A DNA stretch of 64,000 nt, from contig CAZRTJ010000012.1 of assembly GCA_964602985.1 (NCBI GenBank), positions 1 through 64,000 on the forward strand. The letters are read 5' to 3'. Shown here one piece after another: positions 1-7,857 of this stretch. A model generated the notes under the pieces. The model was not told the origin of the DNA and made no database searches. It saw only the letters and a list, made by a program, of their open reading frames with translations. The DNA comes from CAYZJB01 sp964602985. GTDB lineage: Bacteria; CLD3; SB21. A program made the position numbers and the translations under genes. Numbering within the stretch: position 1 is the stretch's first letter; each line of letters opens with the position of its first letter.

Positions 1-130
1 CATTAAAGGTGCGAAGAGCCGCTTAAAAAATTTCCACAACTATTGACATTATCTCAGAATCGATACGCTTTGCGAATGGGCTCGCGATTCTCTAACGTAG
101 AAGACGTACAAGAAATCCTCGGAGGATGGA

Positions 131-1243
131 ATGAAACCAATCGTATGGATCATCCTGCTGAGCGCAGGCTCGAGTGCGGCACAGACCATTATCGATGCGC
201 AAGTATGTGAGAATATCGTGAAAATGGAGCCGGTGAATCCCAAGACACAATTCGACGTCGGCGCACGGGCCTACTGCTGGATCAAGGTTGCGGATGGCAC
301 ACCCGGTACGGCGATCGGCATCGACTGGTATGCCAATTCGGTGTTGCAGTTTGCGGGACATCTGGATCTGGTGTCGGCGAACATGCGCACCTATGGGTAC
401 AAAACATTGACCATCGGCGGAGTGTGGCGCGTCGATATCAAGTCTCCTTCGGGCGGCGTCCTGAAATCGCTCCAGTTTACTGTCGGCTCCGATGCGGGAA
501 AGCAGGTGATCGGTGAAAAAGAAAAGGAAGACACGAAGGACCACAATATCGAAAAGGAGACAGACGGGTACGTGCACACGATCGAACAACCCAGTGAATT
601 GCTGTTGCCGCCCGGCTATGATCGGGAAAAATCGTATCCGCTGTTTGTGTTCTTTCCGTATACGGAGGGGACCGCGGCGGGACTGCTGCATCAGTATGCA
701 TTTGTCGGAGAGAATGCCGACAACTTTGTGGAATTTCACGCCAAGCTGTTCAACAACGACCCTGAGGCCTCCTTCCTTCTCCTCTTGCCGGATGGAATGG
801 GCAGTACGGCCGATCATTCCTGGCAGGGATTTGCCGCCTGCATCGAGCGGTATGAGAAACGCGTGAAACAGGACATTGACGCGGCGCGAAAGGAACACAA
901 GATCGGGAATATCTACCTGGCGGGATTTTCCCTGGGCGGAGACCTGAGTTGGGCGCTGAGTCAACGCCATCCCGATTTGTTTCAGGGAGCCATCGTCATG
1001 GGCAGTCGGTGCAGCTATTATGAGGCGGGGAAGCTCGATCAACTGGCGAAGAAGAAGTATCGCTTCAGTCTGGTCATGGGCGCTGACGAGCGCGCGGACA
1101 GAATGAAAGGGATCAAAGCCGCCATGGAACTGCTTGACAAGTCCCATGTCACTTATCAGTACAAGACTGTTCCGGGCCAGGAACATGTGGCGGCCACACC
1201 CGAACTTTTCAGGGATGCAATAAGATACCTGCTGAAGCCTTAA
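131..1243 (+). CDS. Secreted DUF2914 + alpha/beta-hydrolase (esterase-like) protein
   Basis: 370 aa. A signal peptide ends about ...SSAAQ. Residues about 20-120 resemble DUF2914 (conserved start VCENIVKMEPVNP, then YCWIKV and WRVDI). Residues about 150-370 are an alpha/beta-hydrolase of the esterase / PHB-depolymerase type, with nucleophile elbow GFSLGG and a late His in GQEHVA. GGAGG at 121-125 sets the ATG at 131. The protein is probably periplasmic or secreted and hydrolyses an ester, substrate unknown. It stands alone upstream of nrdJ. The domain pairing is unusual. A 364-aa antisense frame over it is only a shadow. Confidence 0.85.
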   Translation: MKPIVWIILLSAGSSAAQTIIDAQVCENIVKMEPVNPKTQFDVGARAYCWIKVADGTPGTAIGIDWYANSVLQFAGHLDLVSANMRTYGYKTLTIGGVWRVDIKSPSGGVLKSLQFTVGSDAGKQVIGEKEKEDTKDHNIEKETDGYVHTIEQPSELLLPPGYDREKSYPLFVFFPYTEGTAAGLLHQYAFVGENADNFVEFHAKLFNNDPEASFLLLLPDGMGSTADHSWQGFAACIERYEKRVKQDIDAARKEHKIGNIYLAGFSLGGDLSWALSQRHPDLFQGAIVMGSRCSYYEAGKLDQLAKKKYRFSLVMGADERADRMKGIKAAMELLDKSHVTYQYKTVPGQEHVAATPELFRDAIRYLLKP

Positions 1244-1667
1244 GGGGTCATTTTGTCTTCATAAGTGTTGTATAAACAAGCGATTGTTTGACATAAGGCC
1301 GGCTGGATCTTATCCACAGGAGTCGGTTCATAACATGTGAACAATAAGATCATGTTGATAACTATTTATCAATCCGAATTCATGTTGATTGTTATGAATT
1401 TACAATGTTGATAACATGTGGATTGCTGTTGATATGTAGAAAATTCTTGCCTTTCCTAGCCTCATGTTTTACCATTTGTCTACCCTGCTTCCGATTCCCT
1501 TTTGGGTTGGAAACATCCAGTTTTTTCAGGCACTTGCGTGTTAAGAATGATGTGACAAGGGTTTGCTTTCGCCAAACCCCGTCGCAAGACAGGTTTTTTC
1601 TCATTTTTGCAGGTTCTTTTTAAATGTCATACATTCACAGAAACCACTAATCACAGGGGAAAGGCGC
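1244..1667. other. 424-bp AT-rich intergenic region before nrdJ
   Basis: No convincing gene. It holds a DnaA-box-like cluster (1310-1435), an inverted repeat TTGATAA/TTATCAA (1355-1361 and 1366-1372), four copies of TGTTGAT (1353, 1383, 1406, 1427) and a weak hairpin GGGTTTG/CAAACCC (1559-1579). A perfect TTGACA at 1288-1293 is followed 17 bp later by a poor -10 (TATCCA) that overlaps the perfect DnaA box. The region is much more AT-rich than the flanking genes. Confidence 0.7.
1310..1435. promoter_or_regulatory. Putative DnaA-box cluster upstream of nrdJ
   Basis: Perfect TTATCCACA at 1310-1318 (plus). On the minus strand, two 8/9 matches (TTATCAACA) at 1353-1361 and 1406-1414, and 7/9 matches at 1336-1344, 1417-1425 and 1427-1435. 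All lie within 126 bp of AT-rich DNA. DnaA is known to regulate nrdAB in E. coli through promoter DnaA boxes, so control of nucleotide reduction is one reading; a replication-origin element is the other. Confidence 0.45.
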
Positions 1668-4600
1668 ATGGCGATTAAGGATCCCGAGGTGAAGGAGAAA
1701 TCATCTCCGAAAAAAGGGGGACAGAAGATCGTGAACGGTATCCAGTACGATGGGGCCAAAGGATTGCGCTTCAAACGGTATTTTACCGAAGCCGGAGTGC
1801 ATCCCTTCGACCAAATCGAGTGGGAAAAACGTTCCAGCGTCATCACGGAGCCCGATGGGAGCGTCGTCTTTGAGATGACGGACATCGAAATTCCAAAATC
1901 CTGGTCGCAGTTGGCAACCGACATAGCCGCCTCCAAATACTTCCGCAAGGCGGGAGTTCCCGCCACGGGTCGCGAGACGAGCGTACGACAGTTGGTCCGG
2001 CGCGTGGCGCACACCATTCGCGTCGAAGGGGAAAAGCTGGGTTATTTCGATACGACCGAAGACGCAGAGGTTTTCGAGATGGAGTTGACCCATCTGCTGG
2101 TCCAACAAAAAGGCGCGTTCAATTCCCCGGTCTGGTTCAACTGCGGCCTGTATCATGAATACGGAATTACCGGCAGCGGCGGCAATTACTACTGGAATTC
2201 CAAAGCCGACGTCATCGAGCAAACCGCGGACAGCTACAGCCATCCGCAATGCTCCGCATGCTTCATCCAGAAGGTCGAAGACGATCTCATGTCGATCTTC
2301 GACCTGGCCAAGAATGAAGCCCGCCTGTTTAAATACGGTTCCGGTACGGGAAGCAACTTCTCCGCACTGCGCGGCAAACAGGAAAAACTGTCCGGGGGCG
2401 GCACGTCCTCCGGTCTCATGTCCTTCCTGTCCGTGCTGGACCGCGGGGCCGGCGCCACCAAGTCGGGCGGCACAACGCGCCGCGCCGCCAAGATGGTCTG
2501 CCTCGATATGGACCATCCGGAAATCGAGGACTTCATCAACTGGAAGGTCAAAGAAGAGAAAAAAGTCAAAGCCTTGATGGATGCGGGCTACAGCTCCGAC
2601 TTCAACGGCGAAGCCTACCAAACCGTGGCCGGACAGAACTCCAACAATTCGGTGCGCATCCCGGACCGATTTATGAATGCCGTCCTGGAAAATGGCGAAT
2701 GGAAAACCACGGCACGGACTTCCGGCGAGACCATCGACACCTACAAAGCGCGGGATCTCTTTCAGCAGGTCGCCTTCGCCGCGTGGGCGTGCGCCGATCC
2801 GGGCGTGCAGTTCGACGACATCATCAATGAATGGCACACGTGTCCGAATACCGACCGCATCCATGCGTCCAATCCGTGCTCGGAGTACATGTTCCTGGAC
2901 GACAGCGCCTGCAATCTGGCCTCGGTCAATTTGATGAAATTCACCGACGAACAGGGACGATTTGACGTCAAATCCTATCGTGAAGCGTGCCGGGTCTTTA
3001 TTATCGCACAGGAAATTCTCGTCGATTTGTCGGCCTATCCGACCGCGGGCATTGCCAAGAACAGTCACGACTACCGACCGCTCGGACTGGGATACGCCAA
3101 CCTCGGAACACTCCTGATGATCAACGGCGTGCCGTACAACAGCGAGGAAGGGCGCGCGATCGCAGGCGCAATCACGGCGATCATGCATGCCGCCGCCTTT
3201 GCCGGTTCCGCGGAAGTGGCCTCCATCAAAGGACCATTTGCCGGCTACAAGAAAAACGAAAAGCCGATGCTTCAGGTGATGCGCAAACATCGGGATGCCG
3301 CCCACAAGATCAGTACGGAGTTTTGCCCCGACTATCTCCTGAAGGCCGCACGCGAAGACTGGGACGCATGCGTCGCTCTCGGTGAGAAATACGGCTATCG
3401 GAATGCCCAGGCTACGGTACTGGCGCCGACCGGAACCATCGGCCTGCTGATGGACTGCGATACCACAGGCGTCGAGCCGGAATTTTCTCTGGTGAAATGG
3501 AAAAAACTGGCGGGCGGCGGGTACTTCAAGATCGTCAATGGTTCGATTCCGCGAACACTCAGGAATCTCAGTTACTCCGCCGAGGAGATCGACGGCATCA
3601 TCAAGTACATTCTCGGTCACGGCACGTTTCACGGCGCGCCGTACGTCAATCCGGAGCAACTGCACACGCTCGGATTTACAGAACAGGAAATCGCCGAAGC
3701 CGAGGAGTATGTTCAGAAAAACAAATCGCTCGACGAGTGGACACCCCACGTCAATATCAAGACGCTGAAACTCAAAGGGTTGTCCGGCGAACAGATTTCC
3801 CGTGCCGTGATTTACATCGGCGGCGCCCAAACCGTCGAAGGCACACACCTCCTCAAAGAAGAACACGTCGCCGTCTTCGACTGCGCCAACAAATGCGGAA
3901 TCGGCAAACGATTCATCGATCCGATGGGTCACGTCAAAATGATGGCCGCCGTCCAGCCGTTTTTGTCGGGAGCCATTTCCAAAACGGTCAATCTGCCGAA
4001 TGAGGCGACCGTGGAGGAAATCGAGAAGATTTATTTCGAATCGTGGAAGCTGGGACTGAAAGCCATCGCGTTGTACCGCGACGGATCCAAATTCTCCCAG
4101 CCGCTGAGTTCCAAAACGATCGGTTCCGACGATGCCGGCATTACGCAGGACATGTTGGACAAGGCCGTCAAAGATGCACTGGAAAAGGCGGGCAAGGAAC
4201 TGCGCCGCGGTCAGAAAAAACCTCTTCCGCTGAAGCGTCGCGGATGGACGCAGGAAGCGATCGTCGGCGGACAGAAGATCTATTTCCGCACGGGTGAATA
4301 CGAGGATGGACATCTCGGCGAGGTTTTCATTGACATGTTTAAAGAAGGCGCCGCCTATCGCAGTCTACTCAACTGCTTTGCGGTTGCCGTGTCGATGGGA
4401 TTGCAATACGGAGTTCCGCTGGACAAATTCGTGGAGAAATTCACGTTCACGCGATTCGAGCCGAGCGGATTTACGAATCACCCCAATATCAAAAACGCGA
4501 CGTCGATTCTGGATTTCATCTTCCGCGTGCTCGGGATGGAATACCTGAAGCGGATGGACTTTGTGCATGTGCCGCCGACCGATGAAGGCGCGCCGCGCGC

Positions 4601-4802
4601 AGAGACGACTCTGCCGGCCGAAGATCTGGAACAGACTCCGGTCGTGGAGACACCGCTGGAATCGTCAGCCAATCTGATGGAAAAGCAACTGGAAGAGATG
4701 ATGGGCGACGCGCCAGCCTGTGATGTGTGCGGTCACATGACCGTTCGCAATGCGGCCTGTTACAAGTGCCTCAACTGCGGGAATAGCATGGGATGTAGCT
4801 GA
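1668..4802 (+). CDS. nrdJ: Adenosylcobalamin-dependent (class II) ribonucleotide reductase
   Basis: 1044 aa. It reduces ribonucleotides to deoxyribonucleotides with a B12-derived radical, needs no oxygen, and supplies DNA precursors. Seen: FNSPVWFNCG, GSGTGSNFSALR, the active-site segment NPCSEYMFLDDSACNLASVN, LAPTGTIGLLMDCDTTGVEP, a TSCPD-type domain around residues 865-960, and a C-terminal Cys-rich ribbon (CDVCGH...CYKCLNCG). Length fits the large NrdJ class. ATG 1668 follows AGGGGAAAGG; the frame is open 35 codons further upstream but without a good ribosome site. No activase or second subunit is adjacent, as expected for class II. A terminator follows. An 870-aa antisense frame is a codon-bias shadow. 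Confidence 0.97.
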   Translation: MAIKDPEVKEKSSPKKGGQKIVNGIQYDGAKGLRFKRYFTEAGVHPFDQIEWEKRSSVITEPDGSVVFEMTDIEIPKSWSQLATDIAASKYFRKAGVPATGRETSVRQLVRRVAHTIRVEGEKLGYFDTTEDAEVFEMELTHLLVQQKGAFNSPVWFNCGLYHEYGITGSGGNYYWNSKADVIEQTADSYSHPQCSACFIQKVEDDLMSIFDLAKNEARLFKYGSGTGSNFSALRGKQEKLSGGGTSSGLMSFLSVLDRGAGATKSGGTTRRAAKMVCLDMDHPEIEDFINWKVKEEKKVKALMDAGYSSDFNGEAYQTVAGQNSNNSVRIPDRFMNAVLENGEWKTTARTSGETIDTYKARDLFQQVAFAAWACADPGVQFDDIINEWHTCPNTDRIHASNPCSEYMFLDDSACNLASVNLMKFTDEQGRFDVKSYREACRVFIIAQEILVDLSAYPTAGIAKNSHDYRPLGLGYANLGTLLMINGVPYNSEEGRAIAGAITAIMHAAAFAGSAEVASIKGPFAGYKKNEKPMLQVMRKHRDAAHKISTEFCPDYLLKAAREDWDACVALGEKYGYRNAQATVLAPTGTIGLLMDCDTTGVEPEFSLVKWKKLAGGGYFKIVNGSIPRTLRNLSYSAEEIDGIIKYILGHGTFHGAPYVNPEQLHTLGFTEQEIAEAEEYVQKNKSLDEWTPHVNIKTLKLKGLSGEQISRAVIYIGGAQTVEGTHLLKEEHVAVFDCANKCGIGKRFIDPMGHVKMMAAVQPFLSGAISKTVNLPNEATVEEIEKIYFESWKLGLKAIALYRDGSKFSQPLSSKTIGSDDAGITQDMLDKAVKDALEKAGKELRRGQKKPLPLKRRGWTQEAIVGGQKIYFRTGEYEDGHLGEVFIDMFKEGAAYRSLLNCFAVAVSMGLQYGVPLDKFVEKFTFTRFEPSGFTNHPNIKNATSILDFIFRVLGMEYLKRMDFVHVPPTDEGAPRAETTLPAEDLEQTPVVETPLESSANLMEKQLEEMMGDAPACDVCGHMTVRNAACYKCLNCGNSMGCS

Positions 4803-4827
4803 TCCATTCCCGGACAATCTGTAAATC

Positions 4828-4856
4828 AAAAAGCACCGCCCAGCGCGGTGCTTTTT
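4828..4856 (+). terminator. Intrinsic terminator after nrdJ
   Basis: Perfect stem AAGCACCGC / GCGGTGCTT (4831-4839 and 4845-4853) with a 5-nt loop, extended by flanking A/T pairs and ending in a T tract on the plus strand. The A tract on the other side means it could also act on the minus strand, downstream of the gene at 5010-5921. Confidence 0.9.
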
Positions 4857-5009
4857 TGTTTTATTCTGTGCAGGCGCGTTTTCATGATCGGCAAATAAAA
4901 ACGTAGACACCACGTGATCGCGATCTGATTATCAAACGTTCCTGTTCGTTCGTCGCGCCGGCCCCTGCCTTTGCGGACAGTCAAATTGTAATTTCGGAAA
5001 TTCCGAAGG

Positions 5010-5921
5010 CTACATGAGGTCAGTCAATAGTTTTCGAAGTCTTACGAAGGTCAGAAAAATTCCATTCAAGTCTTGTGGTTCCGCAAGACTTCTCTTCAAG
5101 TTGATATCGATGCCGTCCAGGAAGTTGTTCACCGTGATATAGAGCGTGCCGTCGACGAACGAAAGGGCGCATTGATACCGATGGGTTTGCTCGGATTCAA
5201 AATCTAACCACGCACGAATACGCTGTTCGCTAAGAAAGGTCCGGGTGTCGTCGCAATTCTCACTATGCACGGTGAATCCTTCCTCAAGATTGACCAGACC
5301 CAGAGTCACCGGAGGAAGAGAGGGTTTTTGTGACAAAAGACCCGCTGCGGCCGCCAACATGCCCGTCAAGCGGGGAGCGATAATAAGCGGCTGGCGATCC
5401 AGTCCTGAATCGAGACGCAGAAACACGCCGTCGAAGTACACTTCGCCCCGCGGACCGCCGGAAGAACGCCTCCGACCCCGCATCCGCGTGATCCGATACG
5501 GAAGGCGCTGAATGTCTCCGGCATAGGATTCCACACACTCGAGTCGGCCCAAGGGTGTATTCCAAAAAAGCAGACTCTTGCGAACCTCTTCATCTGGCGG
5601 GGCGGGACTCGGATCATACTGCTGACCGGGAAAGACCGTCGGAAAAACTACAACGGCGATTTGATTGCGGAATAGCCTCTCGTAGCGGCGATAAACTTCG
5701 AAATAGATGATGAGGAAACCGAAGAAATTCATGATCAGTAAAATCAGAATACCGAAGAAGATGGGTCGGTCATCCTGAAAGTGCGCCATAGCAGGTATAC
5801 CCATGGCCGGCAAAAGAAAGAACCAGATGGCCGCGATCCTGATTATTCGCCGATACCGCAGCCGCTGCTCTTCGTATGCGTTGGCTTCACCAACAACCCG
5901 AATGTCCGTTTCATGCTGCAT
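5010..5921 (-). CDS. DUF3137-like membrane protein
   Basis: 303 aa. Two hydrophobic segments (about residues 28-46 and 55-75) after a charged N-terminus, then a soluble domain. YFEVYRRYERLFRNQI, the FDGVFLRLD-type strand and the late LSFVDGTLYITVNN / F-x-x-SLAEP pattern resemble DUF3137 proteins. Function unknown. The ATG at 5921 is preferred because GGAGA lies 4 nt upstream; a longer ATG at 5933 would add MGDP. It lies downstream of two minus-strand genes and may be cotranscribed with them. Confidence 0.7.
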   Translation of the reverse strand: MQHETDIRVVGEANAYEEQRLRYRRIIRIAAIWFFLLPAMGIPAMAHFQDDRPIFFGILILLIMNFFGFLIIYFEVYRRYERLFRNQIAVVVFPTVFPGQQYDPSPAPPDEEVRKSLLFWNTPLGRLECVESYAGDIQRLPYRITRMRGRRRSSGGPRGEVYFDGVFLRLDSGLDRQPLIIAPRLTGMLAAAAGLLSQKPSLPPVTLGLVNLEEGFTVHSENCDDTRTFLSEQRIRAWLDFESEQTHRYQCALSFVDGTLYITVNNFLDGIDINLKRSLAEPQDLNGIFLTFVRLRKLLTDLM

Positions 5922-6039
5922 GGGGTCTCCCATCCTTGATTCTAGGTTACGATTCAGTCAGACGCGGTTATCGCTCGTGTTTCAACCCTGACGGAAACCA
6001 CATTGGTCCCCTGTACCGTGCGCCACGTGGCGCATGTCC

Positions 6040-6474
6040 TTATCCTACCGCCGGCGAAATCAAGTAACTTCCGTCCGACTGCCGACGAATCACAAACTCA
6101 ACGGATCGTTTTGATCCGTCAAACAATCCGACTTCTCCACGAACGTTGTACGAGGATTCATCGCCGTCCAACTCGAGAATCGTCAGTCGGTCGATACCGT
6201 TCAATCGGTTGTATGGAGATTTGTCTTTTGGTTTTGGAATGAGCTTGTTGTTGACCATCCCAAGTCCCAAACTTTCTTCGATGAATTGAGCAGGCTCGAT
6301 GCCGATCGAATTCTGCATTCGATAGGCTTCACATTCAAACAGCATGACCGTTTTTGCCCAATCATGAGCCTCGACGGCGCCAATCAGTGCTTTGCAAAAT
6401 CGATCCTTTTCTGTGCCTGCGTTTTGGGCAGCTGCAATATGCACGCTCACCACCAGTAACAATACAAATCGCAT
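6040..6474 (-). CDS. Small secreted protein, function unknown
   Basis: 144 aa. A clear signal peptide starts MRFVLLLVVSVHIAAAQ with Gln after the cleavage site. The mature part is about 125 aa of mixed helix and strand, ending in a strand-rich segment (SSYNVRGEVGLFDGSKR ... VIRRQSDGSYLISPAVG). The overall shape is reminiscent of NTF2-like folds, but no family was recognised. ATG 6474 has GGAG 7 nt upstream; the frame continues 57 codons further upstream but without signal-peptide logic. Confidence 0.7.
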   Translation of the reverse strand: MRFVLLLVVSVHIAAAQNAGTEKDRFCKALIGAVEAHDWAKTVMLFECEAYRMQNSIGIEPAQFIEESLGLGMVNNKLIPKPKDKSPYNRLNGIDRLTILELDGDESSYNVRGEVGLFDGSKRSVEFVIRRQSDGSYLISPAVG

Positions 6475-6517
6475 AGGACTCCTTCTCTGGGTTTCACATA
6501 TCGATGAAGAGAAACAT

Positions 6518-7663
6518 TTATGGAAACGAAATTCGTCCGAGCAGTGCTGGACGCCGGGCGCCTGTAGCGGCTGGGATGTTTCCTGCCTGTTGATCCAGGA
6601 GAAGGTGAGCCAGATAGGCAAACAACACCGCTTCCTTGGCGTCACTCGGCACGCCGACCTCGTCGGTGGTTCGAACCGAAGCGGGCGCGAGAAGTTTCTC
6701 CAGCCGGCTCATGAGGAACGCGTTCCGGGCTCCTCCTCCGCTGACGATCACTTCCTGAGCCGGGCGTCCGCCGTACCTTTTCAACTGGTCCGCTATGCTT
6801 TGTGCCGTCCATTCTGTCATCGTCGCCAAGACGTCTTCATCTGTGAGCGCGGCTGTTTGACGGGCGATCAGTCCGGCAAGCGATTCACCAAAAACCTCCG
6901 TTCCCGTTGATTTGGGAGGTGGATCATGAAAATATTCGTGCTTCATCAGATGGCGGAGCAGATCGCGGTGGACCCGTCCCGACGCGGCCGTTCGACCCTC
7001 CGCATCAAACGGTTGTCCGGACAACCTCATGGCATAATAATCAATCAATGCATTTCCCGGACCCGTATCGAAAGCCAGAAGATTCACCGGCGTGGACTCG
7101 GGGTGTAGGATCGTGACATTGGCAATGCCGCCAATGTTAAGCAGGACACGGGTGCGCTCCGGATCGCGAAAAAGCTCCAGGTCGAGGATCGGCACGAGCG
7201 GAGCGCCGCCTCCGCCCACCGCCACATCCCCGTTGCGGAAGTGACTGACCGTCAGGATTCCCGATCGTTTGGCGACGATGTCGGGATCGCCGACCTGAAG
7301 GGAGGAATGGACTTGATGATGGAACAGGACCTCTTGATGGGGATGATGAAAGATCGTCTGTCCATGCAATCCGATCGCGTCGAGGTCGGCGATTCGCTCG
7401 TGTTTGATGAAATCGACAGCGGCGTCGGAAAAGATCTGTCCCAACAGCGTTTCCAACTGACCCCATTCGGATGCGCGCCCGCTCGTGACGGCTTTGTGAA
7501 TGTGCTCCTTCAGGCCTTGTGGAAATAAACGATGTCCCCATTTCAGAATCCGGACGCGCGCGCCGGTCTCGATATACGCCAGATCCACTCCGTCCATCGA
7601 GGTGCCGGAATTGATCCCCAGTATTCGCCGGGTCGGTTTGTCCAGAACATCGCGCAGTCTCAT
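6518..7663 (-). CDS. anmK: Anhydro-N-acetylmuramic acid kinase
   Basis: 381 aa. It phosphorylates and opens 1,6-anhydro-MurNAc from peptidoglycan turnover to give MurNAc-6-phosphate, in the cytoplasm. Seen: N-terminal phosphate-binding GINSGTSMDGVD, GLHGQTIFHHP, GDP-I-A, DTGPGN, LNIGGIANVT and the late VSGGGARN, all AnmK signatures. Length is normal. ATG 7663 is chosen over an in-frame TTG at 7678. There is no good ribosome site, and a -10-like TATACT sits only 5 nt upstream, so the mRNA may be leaderless. No murQ or other recycling gene is adjacent. Confidence 0.95.
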   Translation of the reverse strand: MRLRDVLDKPTRRILGINSGTSMDGVDLAYIETGARVRILKWGHRLFPQGLKEHIHKAVTSGRASEWGQLETLLGQIFSDAAVDFIKHERIADLDAIGLHGQTIFHHPHQEVLFHHQVHSSLQVGDPDIVAKRSGILTVSHFRNGDVAVGGGGAPLVPILDLELFRDPERTRVLLNIGGIANVTILHPESTPVNLLAFDTGPGNALIDYYAMRLSGQPFDAEGRTAASGRVHRDLLRHLMKHEYFHDPPPKSTGTEVFGESLAGLIARQTAALTDEDVLATMTEWTAQSIADQLKRYGGRPAQEVIVSGGGARNAFLMSRLEKLLAPASVRTTDEVGVPSDAKEAVLFAYLAHLLLDQQAGNIPAATGARRPALLGRISFP

Positions 7664-7668
7664 GTTCC

Positions 7669-7698
7669 AGTATAGCAATATTCAGTGGAATCGCGCAA
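7669..7698 (-). promoter_or_regulatory. Putative sigma70-type promoter of anmK
   Basis: On the minus strand TTGCGC (7693-7698), an 18-bp spacer, then TATACT (7669-7674) with an extended TGC just before the -10. The expected transcription start falls at or next to the anmK ATG. Confidence 0.5.
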
Positions 7699-7788
7699 AC
7701 TGAACTGCTTCTTGCCACTGACTCCTTCCGGCGCTGCATGGCCTGACCCTCCGGCGTGTTCGGCGCCTCACTCCCCGAATCTCCGGCA

Positions 7789-7818
7789 TTGACTTTTCAA
7801 TCGGGGCGGTTGTATGTT
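7789..7818 (+). promoter_or_regulatory. Putative promoter of the FakA-FakB fusion run
   Basis: TTGACT (7789-7794), 18-bp spacer, TATGTT (7813-7818), about 40 bp upstream of a GTG start that has GGAGG. Divergent from the anmK promoter, with about 90 bp between the two -35 elements. Confidence 0.5.
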
Positions 7819-7857
7819 CGTCCACCTTTCTCATCCGAAGACACTGCGGAGGTCATT

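Noticed and set aside
43..48. TTGACA as the promoter of the first gene
   Set aside because: No acceptable -10 at 16-18 bp spacing; the nearest candidate (TACGCT) is at 15 bp.
92..1186. 364-codon open frame on the minus strand over the esterase gene
   Set aside because: Shadow of the real plus-strand gene, which has signal peptide, motifs and ribosome site.
1701..4313. 870-codon open frame antisense to nrdJ
   Set aside because: It mirrors a strongly biased, clearly functional gene; its translation has no recognisable domain and there is no ribosome site.
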